A DNA stretch of 64,000 bases from Bacillota bacterium (GCA_023393115.1 JAEWMS010000084.1:1-64000), one strand, 5' to 3'; positions 1-9,043 are shown, counted from the first letter of the stretch. Translations and numbers: made by a program. Notes: generated by a model not told the origin, from the letters alone.

Positions 1-95
<95 letters not shown>

Positions 96-241
96 AATTT
101 ATATGTTTCGCAGAAAATCTGCTGCACAATTAACTTATTTGATAAGCTTGACTGCTGAATTTTATTCAGCATGCTCATTTAAAATTGCTGACTTTTTTCT
201 AGTTCTTGTTTCCAAAAACCAGGTTGTAAAGTTCGCAAGTT

Positions 242-310
242 ACTCAATTTTTAGAATCCATTGGATTCTGGAATTTTATTGAGTCCTTTACAATGTACAC
301 ATTGTGTACA
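242..310 (-). other. rRNA leader hairpins
   Basis: Two inverted repeats lie between the rRNA promoters and 16S. Arms at 242-248 and 278-284 (ACTCAAT/ATTGAGT) enclose an inner stem AGAATCCA/TGGATTCT at 253-269. A perfect 8+1+8 palindrome TGTACACA-T-TGTGTACA is at 294-310. Further upstream in the transcript, CTTGAAAAG-type sequences recur (339-349 and 378-388), resembling the conserved leader box of clostridial/bacillar rRNA operons. The likely role is pre-rRNA processing or antitermination; this is inference. Confidence 0.5.
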
Positions 311-421
311 TACATTTGCATGTATTTGTCACTGTTTACTTTTCAAGGTCCATCCCCCAAAAGCGTTGTAACTGCTGCTTTTCAAGGTTTATTGCTGTTT
401 GTTGTCGCAAGCAGCTTAATT

Positions 422-450
422 ATAATATCACGTCATTTACTAAGTGTCAA
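422..450 (-). promoter_or_regulatory. rRNA operon promoter P2
   Basis: On the minus strand TTGACA (445-450) is followed after 17 nt by TATTAT (422-427), a near-consensus housekeeping promoter pointing at the 16S gene. It lies about 330 nt upstream of the mature 16S end, the usual position for an rRNA promoter. Confidence 0.8.
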
Positions 451-534
451 CACTTTTTTTAAAATTCTTTCAAGCTATTTGAAAGCCTGTCTTAATCTTA
501 ATTTTATGTCGTCCTCAGTAGCGACGGCTTATAT

Positions 535-564
535 ATACTAACATAATCTACTTTTTATTGTCAA
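535..564 (-). promoter_or_regulatory. rRNA operon promoter P1
   Basis: On the minus strand TTGACA (559-564) is followed after 18 nt by TAGTAT (535-540). It lies about 110 bp upstream of P2, so the rRNA operon has tandem promoters as in many Firmicutes. Confidence 0.7.
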
Positions 565-693
565 GGGTAAACTGATTGTTTAATTCTGATTTTGGGCAAT
601 TATTCGGAAATACATCGTAATTATTTGAATGTTCTAACAAGTTCTCTGATTTTCGTATTGATCCACTTTAGACTTCATCAAATAACCCTAACC

Positions 694-819
694 CTATTAT
701 ACCGTTACCCTAGCCTTTATTAGATAGCCATTATTCTATTACACCGTTACCCTAGCCTTCATTGGATAGCCATTATTCTATTACACCGTTACCCCAGCCT
801 TCATTGGGTAGTCATTGCC
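694..819. repeat. three tandem copies of a 42-bp repeat
   Basis: Units begin at 694, 736 and 778, each starting CTATTA(T/C)ACCGTTACCC and ending near TAG(C/T)CATT(A/G). They are 42 bp apart with few differences, and a partial fourth unit begins at 820. The block lies upstream of the rRNA promoters and downstream of the terminator at 911-944. No open frame with a ribosome binding site runs through it, so it is treated as non-coding. Confidence 0.75.
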
Positions 820-910
820 CTATTCAACTTCTAAAATAATTGTAAAGATAAAATACACATTCAAATTTACGTGAAAGCCTTCGCAATCAATAGGTTCATT
901 TTAACAATAA

Positions 911-944
911 ATAAAAAAGACTAACGGCCATACCGTTAATCTTT
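911..944 (-). terminator. terminator after the RsbW-like gene
   Basis: On the minus strand AAGATTAACGG-TAT-GGCCGTTAGTCTT forms a stem followed by a run of Ts. It sits 40-75 nt after the stop of the gene at 987-1421. Confidence 0.75.
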
Positions 945-986
945 GTATTCTTAATCTATTTATGCAACATTAAATTGATAAATCTA

Positions 987-1421
987 TCATTTTTTCAGTT
1001 TCTTAATAACAGCAACTTTACTTCGGTACCTGCAAAATTTAAGTCGGTCACTCAGTTGTTCTACTATTATAAGGCCTCTCCCATGTTCGTTAAAAGAATT
1101 ATTCATTCCCTCAACATAGTCTCCTAATCTTTTCAGGTCTATATTTTTTTCGAACCCACACCCCTCATCTTTAACACTGATATACAGATAAGCACCGTTC
1201 ACCATCTGAAATATTTTTATGGTCACAATTGCACCTTTTTCCTCATCACAATTATTTCCATGGCATATTGCATTTATAATAAGTTCATTAAGTATAACCT
1301 TTATCTCAAATAGTGTATCCTCACTCATTGTTTGTACAGACTGAATATAATCCAGAACGGTTTTTATAAAGCAAGCAAGACCTTTTATATCATGCTTAAT
1401 GGTATAAGTTACGGCTTTCAC
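987..1421 (-). CDS. RsbW-like anti-sigma/serine kinase (HATPase_c_2)
   Basis: This is a small cytoplasmic GHKL ATPase of the RsbW/SpoIIAB type. Known members bind a sigma factor and phosphorylate a STAS antagonist. The ATP-site motifs are intact: N-box (NELIINAICHGN, about residues 45-56), G1 box (DEGCGF, about 85-90) and G2 box (HGRGL, about 113-117). The start is the second GTG (1421), 8 nt after AGGTGG; the GTG at 1433 lies inside that ribosome binding site. It is the last gene of the sig module, 85 nt after sigB, and has its own SigB-type promoter (1456-1480) and terminator. Its exact target is unknown; RsbV (2735-3052) is the obvious candidate. Confidence 0.85.
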   Translation of the reverse strand: MKAVTYTIKHDIKGLACFIKTVLDYIQSVQTMSEDTLFEIKVILNELIINAICHGNNCDEEKGAIVTIKIFQMVNGAYLYISVKDEGCGFEKNIDLKRLGDYVEGMNNSFNEHGRGLIIVEQLSDRLKFCRYRSKVAVIKKLKK

Positions 1422-1455
1422 AATTACACCCACCTAGTTTAGAATTATAATATTA

Positions 1456-1480
1456 ATACCCAGTATTGATGTAAATAAAC
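1456..1480 (-). promoter_or_regulatory. SigB-type promoter
   Basis: On the minus strand GTTTAT (1475-1480) is followed after 13 nt by GGGTAT (1456-1461). This closely matches the B. subtilis SigB consensus GTTTAA-N12-14-GGGTAT. It directly precedes the RsbW-like gene and lies downstream of sigB. Confidence 0.7.
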
Positions 1481-1518
1481 AAAGGTTAAATATTATAACG
1501 CCTATTTTTTATACCTCG

Positions 1519-2265
1519 TTATAATAAAGTTCGAAACCTGTCTAGTATTTTCTTCTCCATACGAGATATGTACATTTGTGATACACCAAATTTCTCTGCT
1601 ATTTGTTTTTGAGTTAAATTGTTGATATACCTTAAAGTAATAAACTCTCTTTCTACTTCACCGAATAACTTTAATGTTTTTTCAATAAAGTCCCTGTTTT
1701 CAATTTTTTCATAGGTTTTCTCATCATACCCCAATGTATCACTTAAGTCAGTCTCATTATCCTGGTAAATACTTTGGTCCAGTGACTTTATAGCATTAGA
1801 ACTTCCCGCTTCAATTACTTCGAGAACAGTTTCAACACTTATCCCCATATAAGCAGCAATTTCATCGGCTCTGGGAATGCGTTTCAATTCCTGTGTCAAT
1901 TCATCCCGGGCTCTATTAACTCCTTGTCTTGCTTCATATAGTCTCCTTGGTATCTTGATTGATGTACTCTTATCTCTAAAAAATCTCTTTATTTCACCTA
2001 AAATGGTAGGTGTGGCAAAGCTAACAAATTTAACACCCTTATCGGGACTAAATCTGTCTACTGCTTTTATCAAGGCCATACATGCGACCTGGTAAATATC
2101 ATCGTATTCGACACCTCTGTTAATAAATTTTCTGGATAGAAATTCTGCTAAAGGCATATATTTTGACACTATCGCATTCCTGTAAATCACTTCCTTGGAA
2201 TCAATGTAATTTAAGAACAGTTCAGCCTCACTCAATTTTTCAATGCTTCTATTTACTTTTTCCAT
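1519..2265 (-). CDS. sigB: RNA polymerase sigma factor, SigB/SigF/SigG family
   Basis: At 248 aa it has the size of SigB/SigF-class factors. Region 2 contains YDDIYQVACMALIKAVDRFSP (about 54-74, -10 recognition and core binding). Region 3 includes RIPRADEIAAYMGIS (about 129-143). Region 4 carries the helix-turn-helix LTQKQIAEKFGVSQMYISRM (about 218-237). The ATG follows GGAGAATAGCCT, and the gene starts 3 bp after the rsbW stop, so the two are probably translationally coupled. The order rsbV-rsbW-sigB is that of the B. subtilis general stress operon. A sporulation-type factor is possible from sequence alone, but the STAS/kinase partners and the SigB-type promoter downstream favour SigB. Confidence 0.88.
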   Translation of the reverse strand: MEKVNRSIEKLSEAELFLNYIDSKEVIYRNAIVSKYMPLAEFLSRKFINRGVEYDDIYQVACMALIKAVDRFSPDKGVKFVSFATPTILGEIKRFFRDKSTSIKIPRRLYEARQGVNRARDELTQELKRIPRADEIAAYMGISVETVLEVIEAGSSNAIKSLDQSIYQDNETDLSDTLGYDEKTYEKIENRDFIEKTLKLFGEVEREFITLRYINNLTQKQIAEKFGVSQMYISRMEKKILDRFRTLL

Positions 2266-2268
2266 AGG

Positions 2269-2655
2269 CTATTCTCCAATCTTCTTGGTCATAACTATGG
2301 AATTATTCTCACCACATAGTTCTACTGAATCCATCAGAGCTTTCATAATATATAGACCGTATTCATCATCAATGGAGTCACCAAAACAGCTAAACGGTTT
2401 ATTTTCGCCTGTAAAAGTTATTTTGAGTGTATTCTCTTTGATACAAAAGCATATTCTGTATTGGCCGATATCATTAGATTCTCTCGATAAAATGATATTA
2501 CATACCTCAGCAACTGCTACTTTGATATCTTCCACTTCATCAATGTTAAACCCTATTCTATTCGCTACACTTGATGCTGTAAGCCTTACCGTACTTACAT
2601 ACTCTCTTTTCAGAGGTAAAATTAGTATAACGTCATCGTAAGCTAAACTATTCAT
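2269..2655 (-). CDS. rsbW: anti-sigma factor RsbW, apparently degenerate in its ATP site
   Basis: This 128-aa RsbW homologue sits between rsbV and sigB. Its N-terminal half matches RsbW well (EYVSTVRLTASSVANRIGF; DEVEDIKVAVAEVC). The ATP-binding signatures are eroded: the N-box Asn position reads CNII instead of CTNA, the G1 DEG motif is replaced by TGENKPF, and the G2 box is reduced to EYGLYIM. The start ATG at 2655 follows GGAGACC; an upstream in-frame extension to 2742 would overlap rsbV and has no ribosome binding site. It probably binds SigB but may be a poor kinase; that is inference. Confidence 0.82.
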   Translation of the reverse strand: MNSLAYDDVILILPLKREYVSTVRLTASSVANRIGFNIDEVEDIKVAVAEVCNIILSRESNDIGQYRICFCIKENTLKITFTGENKPFSCFGDSIDDEYGLYIMKALMDSVELCGENNSIVMTKKIGE

Positions 2656-2734
2656 AAATGGTCTCCTTTTACTAATTACTAAAATAGGTACACATATTAT
2701 GTGTACCCATGTTCTAACTGAAATTAACCTGAAA

Positions 2735-3052
2735 CTAATCAATTTTAAATAATTTATCCAGCCCCGTTATTATGAACAACTTCTTTATATTGTCCTTTAG
2801 ATTACAGACATAAATATTGTTATTATCTTTACGTATCTCCTTTAAAGCACCTACCAATATTCCCAGGCCTGTGCTATCGATATATGTCAGTTCCTTGCAG
2901 TCTATAAATAAATCCCCTTTGGAGGAATTGACTACTTCAGTTAGTTCACTCTTGAAAGTCTGACATGTATAAATATCAATTTCGCCGCACAGAGAAATAT
3001 TGGTCTTATCACCTATCAACTCTTTAGTTATCCTGAATTCGCCGCCATCCAT
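2735..3052 (-). CDS. rsbV: anti-sigma factor antagonist RsbV (STAS domain)
   Basis: At 105 aa this is one STAS domain. The phospho-acceptor motif DSTGLG (about 58-63) is intact, preceded by DLFIDCKELTYI, which is typical of RsbV/SpoIIAA. Unphosphorylated antagonist sequesters the anti-sigma and frees the sigma factor. It is the first gene of rsbV-rsbW-sigB, with a GGGGG-rich ribosome binding site before ATG. No RsbU/RsbP-type PP2C phosphatase is seen in this window, so the activating input must be encoded elsewhere. Confidence 0.88.
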   Translation of the reverse strand: MDGGEFRITKELIGDKTNISLCGEIDIYTCQTFKSELTEVVNSSKGDLFIDCKELTYIDSTGLGILVGALKEIRKDNNNIYVCNLKDNIKKLFIITGLDKLFKID

Positions 3053-3127
3053 GCTATTAACCCCCTATCAATTCTGCCCTTATTTCCGGCCTTATTTCTT
3101 TAATTTAAACCTAGGTCCATACTTATA

Positions 3128-4042
3128 TCATTTGGTAAAAAGTTTAATTAATTTCAATACTAAATCATAGTGCTTGGGTTCAACACGTACCACCAGGATT
3201 TTTTCAGGTCCTATTACATTCATATCTTTAAAAAATTCATTATCGGTTACATCTATTCCATAAAGTTTTGGCTCGGCATCTACATATGCTTTTGGCCTTC
3301 TCTGAGTATCAGTTGCATTTGCTGGTTCTTCCCATTCATCCACAACTCTCAATTTAATAGCCTTACTTTCTGGGATATCAATGTTATTATCCTTTATAAT
3401 CTGGTCAAGGGGCATAAAAGCTCCGTTTATAGCATAAGTGTCAAAGGCATATCTGTTTACAAGAAACATATCGATGTCTGAGGCAGCTAAAAGCACCATT
3501 GCCTTTTGTAAATAGGCATAAGCCTGCTCGTTATTATACCTGTCTGTAAGAACGACAGTATCTAAAGATATCTCATTTATCTCTGGAACATTTTTAGATA
3601 TTTTGTCCTTAAAACCTTCCTGAACCTCATAATTAATTTCTCCCATCAATCCTATGGATATATCCGGCTCAACCTTGGTAACAATAGAACGGACGGTAAG
3701 AGCTATAATAATTGCAGCTACAATTCCGATCAATATATGATATTTGTAATAATGAAAAAAGTTATCTGCTTTTTTTCTATCGATACCAACTTTCTCAAAG
3801 GCTTTATCTGTATAGGTTTCCTTTTTAGCAACCTTTGGTTCCTCAACCTCATAGCCCATAATTATTCTATAAGCATCAGTTGATTTTTGAAACTCAGCTT
3901 CTGAAGCTTCGCTAAGGTTTCCTTCCAACTTCATAATACGATACTTTTTAAGGATAACATCATATTTCTTCTCTATTTCATCTTTGGAAGAGGCTTTAGT
4001 GACTCCCAAAATTCTTCTGGCTTCCTGCAATGTATATTTCAA
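3128..4042 (-). CDS. membrane protein with J-domain-like N-terminus
   Basis: This is a 304-aa protein of unknown function. Residues 1-65 resemble a J domain (TLQEARRILGV, then helices ending DAYRIIMGYE), but the HPD tripeptide that stimulates DnaK is absent. A single hydrophobic segment (about 99-122, HILIGIVAAIIIALTV) would place residues 123-304 outside the membrane. That outer part has no motif I recognise; it contains DIDMFLVNRYAFDTYAINGAF. It lies between lysS (40 nt upstream) and rsbV (about 75 nt downstream) and probably shares the lysS transcript. The call is by visible features only. Confidence 0.6.
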   Translation of the reverse strand: MKYTLQEARRILGVTKASSKDEIEKKYDVILKKYRIMKLEGNLSEASEAEFQKSTDAYRIIMGYEVEEPKVAKKETYTDKAFEKVGIDRKKADNFFHYYKYHILIGIVAAIIIALTVRSIVTKVEPDISIGLMGEINYEVQEGFKDKISKNVPEINEISLDTVVLTDRYNNEQAYAYLQKAMVLLAASDIDMFLVNRYAFDTYAINGAFMPLDQIIKDNNIDIPESKAIKLRVVDEWEEPANATDTQRRPKAYVDAEPKLYGIDVTDNEFFKDMNVIGPEKILVVRVEPKHYDLVLKLIKLFTK

Positions 4043-4082
4043 ATAAACCCCTCCTATTGTATCCTAAGCAAACTGTGTAGCT

Positions 4083-5585
4083 TTACTCTCTTGGCTTCAT
4101 AGTTGGGAATAGTAAAATATCTCTTATTGAAGCCGAATCAGTGAGGAGTATTATTAGTCTGTCAACTCCTATACCCAATCCGCCTGTCGGAGGCATACCA
4201 TACTCCAGTGCTGTTACAAAATCCTCATCCATCATATTTGCTTCTTCATCACCGGAATCTCTCTTTTTAACCTGGCTAACGAACCTCTCCTTTTGATCAA
4301 TAGGATCATTAAGTTCAGAATAAGCATTACCCATCTCACGACCAGTAATAAAGAACTCAAATCTTTCAGTCAATTCGGTGCGATCAGGCTTTCTCTTTGT
4401 AAGAGGAGAAACCTCAACAGGGTAATCATATATAAAGGTCGGCTGAACAAGATTCTCCTCTGCAAACTCTTCAAACATCAGATTGAGAATTTCACCACGG
4501 GACATTCCCGGCTTTACATATACTTTCTTAGCTTCGGCAGCAGCCTTGGCTTCCTCATCGGTCTTTATGGTATCAAAGTCTACTCCGGAATATTTTTTAA
4601 CAGCCTCAATCATTGATAATCTGTTCCATGGCGGAGTCAGGTCTATTTCCTGTCCCTGATATGTTATCTTTGTAGTACCCAGAGTTTCCATAGCAACAGT
4701 GGAAATAAGATTCTCAGTGAGCTCCATCATCCCCTTATAATCCGTATATGCTTCATATACTTCCATCATAGTGAATTCAGGATTATGCTTTATGGACATT
4801 CCTTCGTTTCTAAACATTCTTCCCATTTCATATACTTTTTCCATGCCACCTACAATAAGCCTCTTAAGGTATAACTCAGGTGCTATTCTGAGATACATAT
4901 CAATATCCAGGGTGTTGTGATGAGTTATAAAAGGTCTTGCAGTAGCTCCTCCAGGAATAGTGTTCAACAAAGGTGTATCTACCTCAAGGAATCCTCTGTC
5001 ATCCAGGAACTTTCTTATAGATTTTATTATCTTACTTCTCAATATAAAGGTATTTTTTACTTCAGGGTTTACAATAAGGTCAACGTATCTTTGTCTATAT
5101 CTCAGATCAGTGTCCTTCAGACCATGCCACTTTTCAGGGAGAGGCTGAAGAGATTTTGACAGTAGCGTAATCTCTTTTACCTTTATTGATATCTGACCCA
5201 TATGAGTCTTAAATATTTCACCCTTTACTCCGACTATATCCCCAATGTCATATTTTTTAAACATCTCATAGCTTTCATCCCCAACTTCGTCCTTCCTGAC
5301 ATAGAGCTGTATTCTGCCATCTCTATCCTGTAAATCACAGAAGCCGGCTTTACCCATACCTCTTTTGGACATAAGTCTTCCAGCGATTGATGTATCTTGT
5401 CCCTCCAAAGCTTCAAAATTATCCAATATATTTTTTGTGGAATCAGTCACATCATATTTTACTATTTTAAAAGGATCATTGTCTTTCTCTTGTAAATCCT
5501 TTAGCTTTGCTCGACGTACCCTGAGTATTTCATTTAGGTCTTGCTCTTCATTTTGTTGATTACCCTGCAAATTTTCCTCTGACAT
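4083..5585 (-). CDS. lysS: lysyl-tRNA synthetase, class II
   Basis: It charges tRNA-Lys with lysine. At 500 aa it matches bacterial class II LysRS. The N-terminal OB-fold (about 60-165, [28 protein letters not shown]) binds the anticodon. The catalytic core has motif 1 around [10 protein letters not shown] (about 198-207), motif 2 [20 protein letters not shown] (about 262-281) and motif 3 [13 protein letters not shown] near the C-terminus. The ribosome binding site is GGAGGATATGAT. It follows greA after a terminator at 5675-5709. The greA-lysS pairing is common in Firmicutes. Confidence 0.98.
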   Translation of the reverse strand: MSEENLQGNQQNEEQDLNEILRVRRAKLKDLQEKDNDPFKIVKYDVTDSTKNILDNFEALEGQDTSIAGRLMSKRGMGKAGFCDLQDRDGRIQLYVRKDEVGDESYEMFKKYDIGDIVGVKGEIFKTHMGQISIKVKEITLLSKSLQPLPEKWHGLKDTDLRYRQRYVDLIVNPEVKNTFILRSKIIKSIRKFLDDRGFLEVDTPLLNTIPGGATARPFITHHNTLDIDMYLRIAPELYLKRLIVGGMEKVYEMGRMFRNEGMSIKHNPEFTMMEVYEAYTDYKGMMELTENLISTVAMETLGTTKITYQGQEIDLTPPWNRLSMIEAVKKYSGVDFDTIKTDEEAKAAAEAKKVYVKPGMSRGEILNLMFEEFAEENLVQPTFIYDYPVEVSPLTKRKPDRTELTERFEFFITGREMGNAYSELNDPIDQKERFVSQVKKRDSGDEEANMMDEDFVTALEYGMPPTGGLGIGVDRLIILLTDSASIRDILLFPTMKPRE

Positions 5586-5674
5586 TTATATCATATCCTC
5601 CAGCAATTTCTATTAATTAATATATTATAACACAATAATGTTTAAGGTCCCACCTAAAGAGATAAAGTCTCGTT

Positions 5675-5709
5675 TAAAAAAACAGTTTACATCTTAAATG
5701 TAAACTGTC
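5675..5709 (-). terminator. terminator after greA
   Basis: On the minus strand ACAGTTTACAT...ATGTAAACTGT forms an 11-bp stem (arms 5682-5692 and 5698-5708), followed by seven Ts. It lies 60 nt downstream of the greA stop. Confidence 0.85.
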
Positions 5710-5770
5710 AGTATAATTATATATTAGTTTAGCTTTTAGTGGCAACAAATAATTGTAACATTATTTAAAG

Positions 5771-6247
5771 CTACTTTGATATTTCAAGTATCTTAAATTT
5801 TATAGCTCCATCAGGAACCTGTACTTCCACTATATCGTCAACTTTATGTCCCATTAAAGCAGCACCGACAGGTGATTCATTTGAGATCTTAGACTTCAGC
5901 GGATTGGCTTCTGTAGAACCAACTATTAAATACACAACTTCTTCCTCAAATTCAATATCATAGAGTCTAACTTTTGCTCCAAGACTGACAACATCTGTTT
6001 TTACATCGTCCTCATCGATTAAACGGGCATGCTTGAGCATTGATTCAAGCTGGACAATTCTTCCTTCAACCTGAGCCTGTTCATTCTTTGCTTCATCATA
6101 TTCCGAGTTTTCTGATATATCTCCAAATGAAAGTGCCTGTTTGATTCTCTCGGCAACTTCCTTCCTTTTAGTCCCTCTAAGAAACTCCAATTCTTCCTCT
6201 AACTTTTTTAAGCCTTCGTAAGTTAATACGACTTCTTTTGCTGACAT
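5771..6247 (-). CDS. greA: transcription elongation factor GreA
   Basis: GreA enters the RNA polymerase secondary channel and triggers cleavage of backtracked RNA. At 158 aa it is standard length. Residues 1-75 form the antiparallel coiled coil ([21 protein letters not shown]), with the acidic tip [15 protein letters not shown] (about 43-57). The C-terminal half is the FKBP-like domain ([18 protein letters not shown], about 127-144). The ribosome binding site is AAAGGAGAGGGC. It has its own consensus promoter at 6402-6430 and a terminator at 5675-5709. Confidence 0.97.
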   Translation of the reverse strand: MSAKEVVLTYEGLKKLEEELEFLRGTKRKEVAERIKQALSFGDISENSEYDEAKNEQAQVEGRIVQLESMLKHARLIDEDDVKTDVVSLGAKVRLYDIEFEEEVVYLIVGSTEANPLKSKISNESPVGAALMGHKVDDIVEVQVPDGAIKFKILEISK

Positions 6248-6401
6248 TTGAAGCCCTCTCCTTTACCGTTAATTTTTTCTGCTAACCCTTGCACAATTAA
6301 AGAGTATTCTGTCTTTTCATCTTTATAATTATGCTGAAATATTCATTTATTTTGCATACATAGAAAAAATTTAAGCTATAGGTCAGCTGTATTGCTAACT
6401 T

Positions 6402-6430
6402 ATTATAAATTACATAAATAATAATGTCAA
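6402..6430 (-). promoter_or_regulatory. housekeeping promoter of greA
   Basis: On the minus strand TTGACA (6425-6430) is followed by exactly 17 nt and TATAAT (6402-6407), a perfect SigA-type promoter. The predicted start site gives a 5' leader of about 145 nt before greA. The rest of the gap 6248-6611 holds no recognisable gene. Confidence 0.85.
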
Positions 6431-6611
6431 GAAGTTCACCCCAACATTTTACAGTTAACCCAAGTATTTGCAGCAGGACTGGGCTCGCATATTGGCTCGT
6501 ATATCTTTCTATAGGTAGGAAGTGATTTTTTTAGTGTATTTAATGGTGTCTACGTTATATATTAAAATATGCAGTCTCTGCTTTTTTAGACCTGCCATAA
6601 TGCTTTTAGAA

Positions 6612-8117
6612 TCAAGATGAAGATAATTCCTTATCCTTCAGAATAACATCATGAGCTCCGCCTTCCTTGATACTTGTGGCAGAAACAAGTGTAAGTCTGG
6701 CCTTTTGCTGAAGTTCTGAAACTGAAAGGGCACCGCAATTACACATTGTTGATTTTATCTTGTGTATTGTAGTATCCAGATTGTCTTTAAGCTTTCCGGC
6801 ATAAGGCACATATGAATCAACACCTTCCTCAAAGCCCAGCTTGGAATCTCCGCCCATATCGTATCTCTGCCAGTTTCTTGCACGGTTTGATCCTTCGCCC
6901 CAGTACTCCTTAACAAAGTTTCCGCCTACTTTTATTTTCCTGGTCGGACTTTCATCAAATCTGGCAAAATACCTTCCAAGCATTACAAAGTCTGCTCCCA
7001 TCGCTAAGGCTAGAACAATATGATAATCATGCACTATACCTCCATCAGAACATATTGGGATATATATACCTGTTTCCTTAAGATATTCATCTCTGGCAGC
7101 TGATACCTCTATTACGGAGGAAGCCTGCCCTCTGCCAATACCCTTCTGTTCTCTTGTGATACAGATAGAGCCGCCACCAATACCAACCTTAATAAAATCA
7201 GCTCCGGCGTTTACAAGGTATCTGAAACCTTCTCTATCAACTACGTTACCTGCTCCAACCTTTACTTCACCGTTGTAGGTATCTTTAATCCACTTTATTG
7301 TATCTGACTGCCATTCACTATATCCGTCTGATGAATCAATACAAAGCAAATCAACGCCGGCTTCGACAAGTGCGGCCACTCTTTCCTTGTAATCACGAGT
7401 GTTTATACCTGCCCCTACAATAAGCCTTTTACTCTTATCCAATAATTCATTTGGGTTTTCTTTATGACTGTCGTAGTCTTTTCTGAAAACCAGATATACA
7501 AGCTTCTGAGAGTTATCTATTATTGGGAGACAGTTCAACTTATGCTCCCAAATCATGTCATTTGCCTCTTTAAGTGTTATGCCTTCCTGTGCATAAATCA
7601 GTTGAGAGAACGGGGTCATAAATTCATGAATTTTCTGATCCAATGAAGCTCTGCTTAGCCTATAGTCTCTGCTTGTAACTATTCCCATAAGCTTACCTGT
7701 AGGTGTACCATCATCTGTTATAGCTATAGTGGAATGCCCTGTTCTTTCTTTTATATCAACTACATCTCTCAATGTATTATCAGGTCTTAGATTACTGTCA
7801 CTTACTACAAATCCGGCTTTATACTTCTTTACCTTTCTAACCATTTCAGCTTGACTTTCTATGCTTTGTGATCCAAAAACAAATGAAATACCTCCGCACT
7901 TTGCAAGTGCAGTTGCCATGTTGTTATCTGATACAGACTGCATAATTGCAGATGCAACCGGAATATTTAACTGTAATCCGGGTTTTTCCCCAATCTTATA
8001 CTTTACCAGTGGTGTTTTTAAATCCACATTCCCCGGCATACACTCTTTTGTACTTAAATTGGGAACAAGAAGATATTCACTGAATGTTCTTGATGGTTCA
8101 CTATAATAATAAGCCAT
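6612..8117 (-). CDS. guaB: inosine-5'-monophosphate dehydrogenase
   Basis: It oxidises IMP to XMP with NAD+, the committed step of guanine nucleotide synthesis. At 501 aa it is a TIM barrel with a CBS-pair insert (about 110-225, e.g. [15 protein letters not shown]). The catalytic loop [17 protein letters not shown] (about 318-334) holds the active Cys. The phosphate-binding segment CSDGGI (about 358-363) and flap residues [12 protein letters not shown] (about 419-430) are present. It belongs to the slightly longer IMPDH subgroup seen in clostridia and Bacteroidetes. Strong GAGGAGGAG ribosome binding site. It appears monocistronic. Confidence 0.95.
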   Translation of the reverse strand: MAYYYSEPSRTFSEYLLVPNLSTKECMPGNVDLKTPLVKYKIGEKPGLQLNIPVASAIMQSVSDNNMATALAKCGGISFVFGSQSIESQAEMVRKVKKYKAGFVVSDSNLRPDNTLRDVVDIKERTGHSTIAITDDGTPTGKLMGIVTSRDYRLSRASLDQKIHEFMTPFSQLIYAQEGITLKEANDMIWEHKLNCLPIIDNSQKLVYLVFRKDYDSHKENPNELLDKSKRLIVGAGINTRDYKERVAALVEAGVDLLCIDSSDGYSEWQSDTIKWIKDTYNGEVKVGAGNVVDREGFRYLVNAGADFIKVGIGGGSICITREQKGIGRGQASSVIEVSAARDEYLKETGIYIPICSDGGIVHDYHIVLALAMGADFVMLGRYFARFDESPTRKIKVGGNFVKEYWGEGSNRARNWQRYDMGGDSKLGFEEGVDSYVPYAGKLKDNLDTTIHKIKSTMCNCGALSVSELQQKARLTLVSATSIKEGGAHDVILKDKELSSS

Positions 8118-8220
8118 TTTTTCAAACTCCTCCTCGACAGATTCTTAATTTTATACTTAAAAAATATATAAAATACCGGAATACGTTAATTACGGCTTCA
8201 GGTATTATTTATCATTATTT

Positions 8221-8260
8221 AAAAGGCAAATGGCCAATAATACTAAGCCATCTGCCTTAT
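8221..8260 (-). terminator. terminator after the 8275-8781 gene
   Basis: On the minus strand AAGGCAGATGGC...GCCATTTGCCTT forms a 12-bp stem with one mismatch, followed by TTT. It lies immediately after the stop at 8275. Confidence 0.75.
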
Positions 8261-8274
8261 TATTTACTATTTAG

Positions 8275-8781
8275 TTATTCAAATACTTTTCTTGGAATAT
8301 ATTTTTTAAAGGACTCAACCATTTTTGCATGTGGTTCAAAAAAGATTAGAACTTTTTCTCCCCCCTCCTTTGTTGAAACAAGGAAGTATACATCTTGAGA
8401 ATCCATAGTTGTAACTGCGTTAATACGCTTCTTAATATTATCGTAGCTATTGTTATATTGTCCACTGGTCATTTTAGCTACTATTTCAAAATCCTTGCAG
8501 CTGCCCGAAAAGACTCTCTTTCTTTTTCTTTGTGCGATAATCATATCTATGTCAAGATCTCCGTTAGTAACTATATACTCGTATTCGACATTTCTGTTCC
8601 TTATAAACATATATGCGAGGTAACCAATACCTACAACTAATAAAGGTGCAAAAGCTTGTAAAAACTGTAGAGATAATATAAACAGGACTAATATTAAAGC
8701 TGATAAAATAATACTTACAGTAACTAACCCATCAGCAATGTTTTTCTTACGTTTTACAATTTTCTCTAAAAATATATCCAA
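8275..8781 (-). CDS. small membrane protein, DUF6106-like
   Basis: This is a 168-aa protein of unknown function. Two adjacent hydrophobic segments (about 19-41 and 43-60) are followed by a cytoplasmic domain with the motif YEYIVTNGDLDIDMIIAQRKRKRVF (in part, about 68-92). The layout resembles the clostridial DUF6106 family; that assignment is from memory. The start is TTG at 8781, 6 nt after AGGAGGGG, with no better ATG. It has its own terminator at 8221-8260. Confidence 0.7.
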   Translation of the reverse strand: MDIFLEKIVKRKKNIADGLVTVSIILSALILVLFILSLQFLQAFAPLLVVGIGYLAYMFIRNRNVEYEYIVTNGDLDIDMIIAQRKRKRVFSGSCKDFEIVAKMTSGQYNNSYDNIKKRINAVTTMDSQDVYFLVSTKEGGEKVLIFFEPHAKMVESFKKYIPRKVFE

Positions 8782-8941
8782 GTAGACCCCTCCTGAGAAG
8801 TTTATCCTTCACAATTGAACCATGATAATCATATATTCCATGTAATTCATGAGTATATTTTATCAAAGCTTTTTATACATAATAATAAATTAATCAAATA
8901 ATATCAAGTATTATTTTTAGGTTTTTTTATTTATTTAAGTT

Positions 8942-8963
8942 TATTCACAAATTTTATCCACTT
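8942..8963 (+). promoter_or_regulatory. two DnaA-box-like 9-mers
   Basis: TTATTCACA (8942-8950) fits the TTATNCACA DnaA-box consensus exactly. TTATCCACT (8955-8963) differs at one position. They lie 4 nt apart in the gap between groEL and the 8275-8781 gene. Two 9-mers in AT-rich DNA could be chance. Confidence 0.35.
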
Positions 8964-8996
8964 CTAATATTTTATATACTATTATAGATAATTAAA

Positions 8997-9043
8997 ACAA
9001 AGAGGGTGGCTATGCAGGATCATTAGGTCCTCTGCCACCCTCA
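8997..9043 (-). terminator. terminator after groEL
   Basis: On the minus strand GAGGGTGGC...GCCACCCTC forms a 9-bp GC-rich stem, followed by TTTGTTTT. It starts 18 nt after the groEL stop. Confidence 0.9.

Noticed and set aside
293..541. 82-codon plus-strand frame upstream of 16S
   Set aside because: It has no ribosome binding site and is antisense to the rRNA leader, crossing both rRNA promoters and the leader palindromes.
3105..3110. GTTTAA upstream of rsbV as a second SigB promoter
   Set aside because: No GGGTAT-like -10 occurs at the right spacing; GGAAAT at 17 nt is too poor a match.
6571..6589. GCAG-TCT-CTGC hairpin with T6 as a plus-strand terminator
   Set aside because: The stem is only 4 bp and no plus-strand gene lies upstream.
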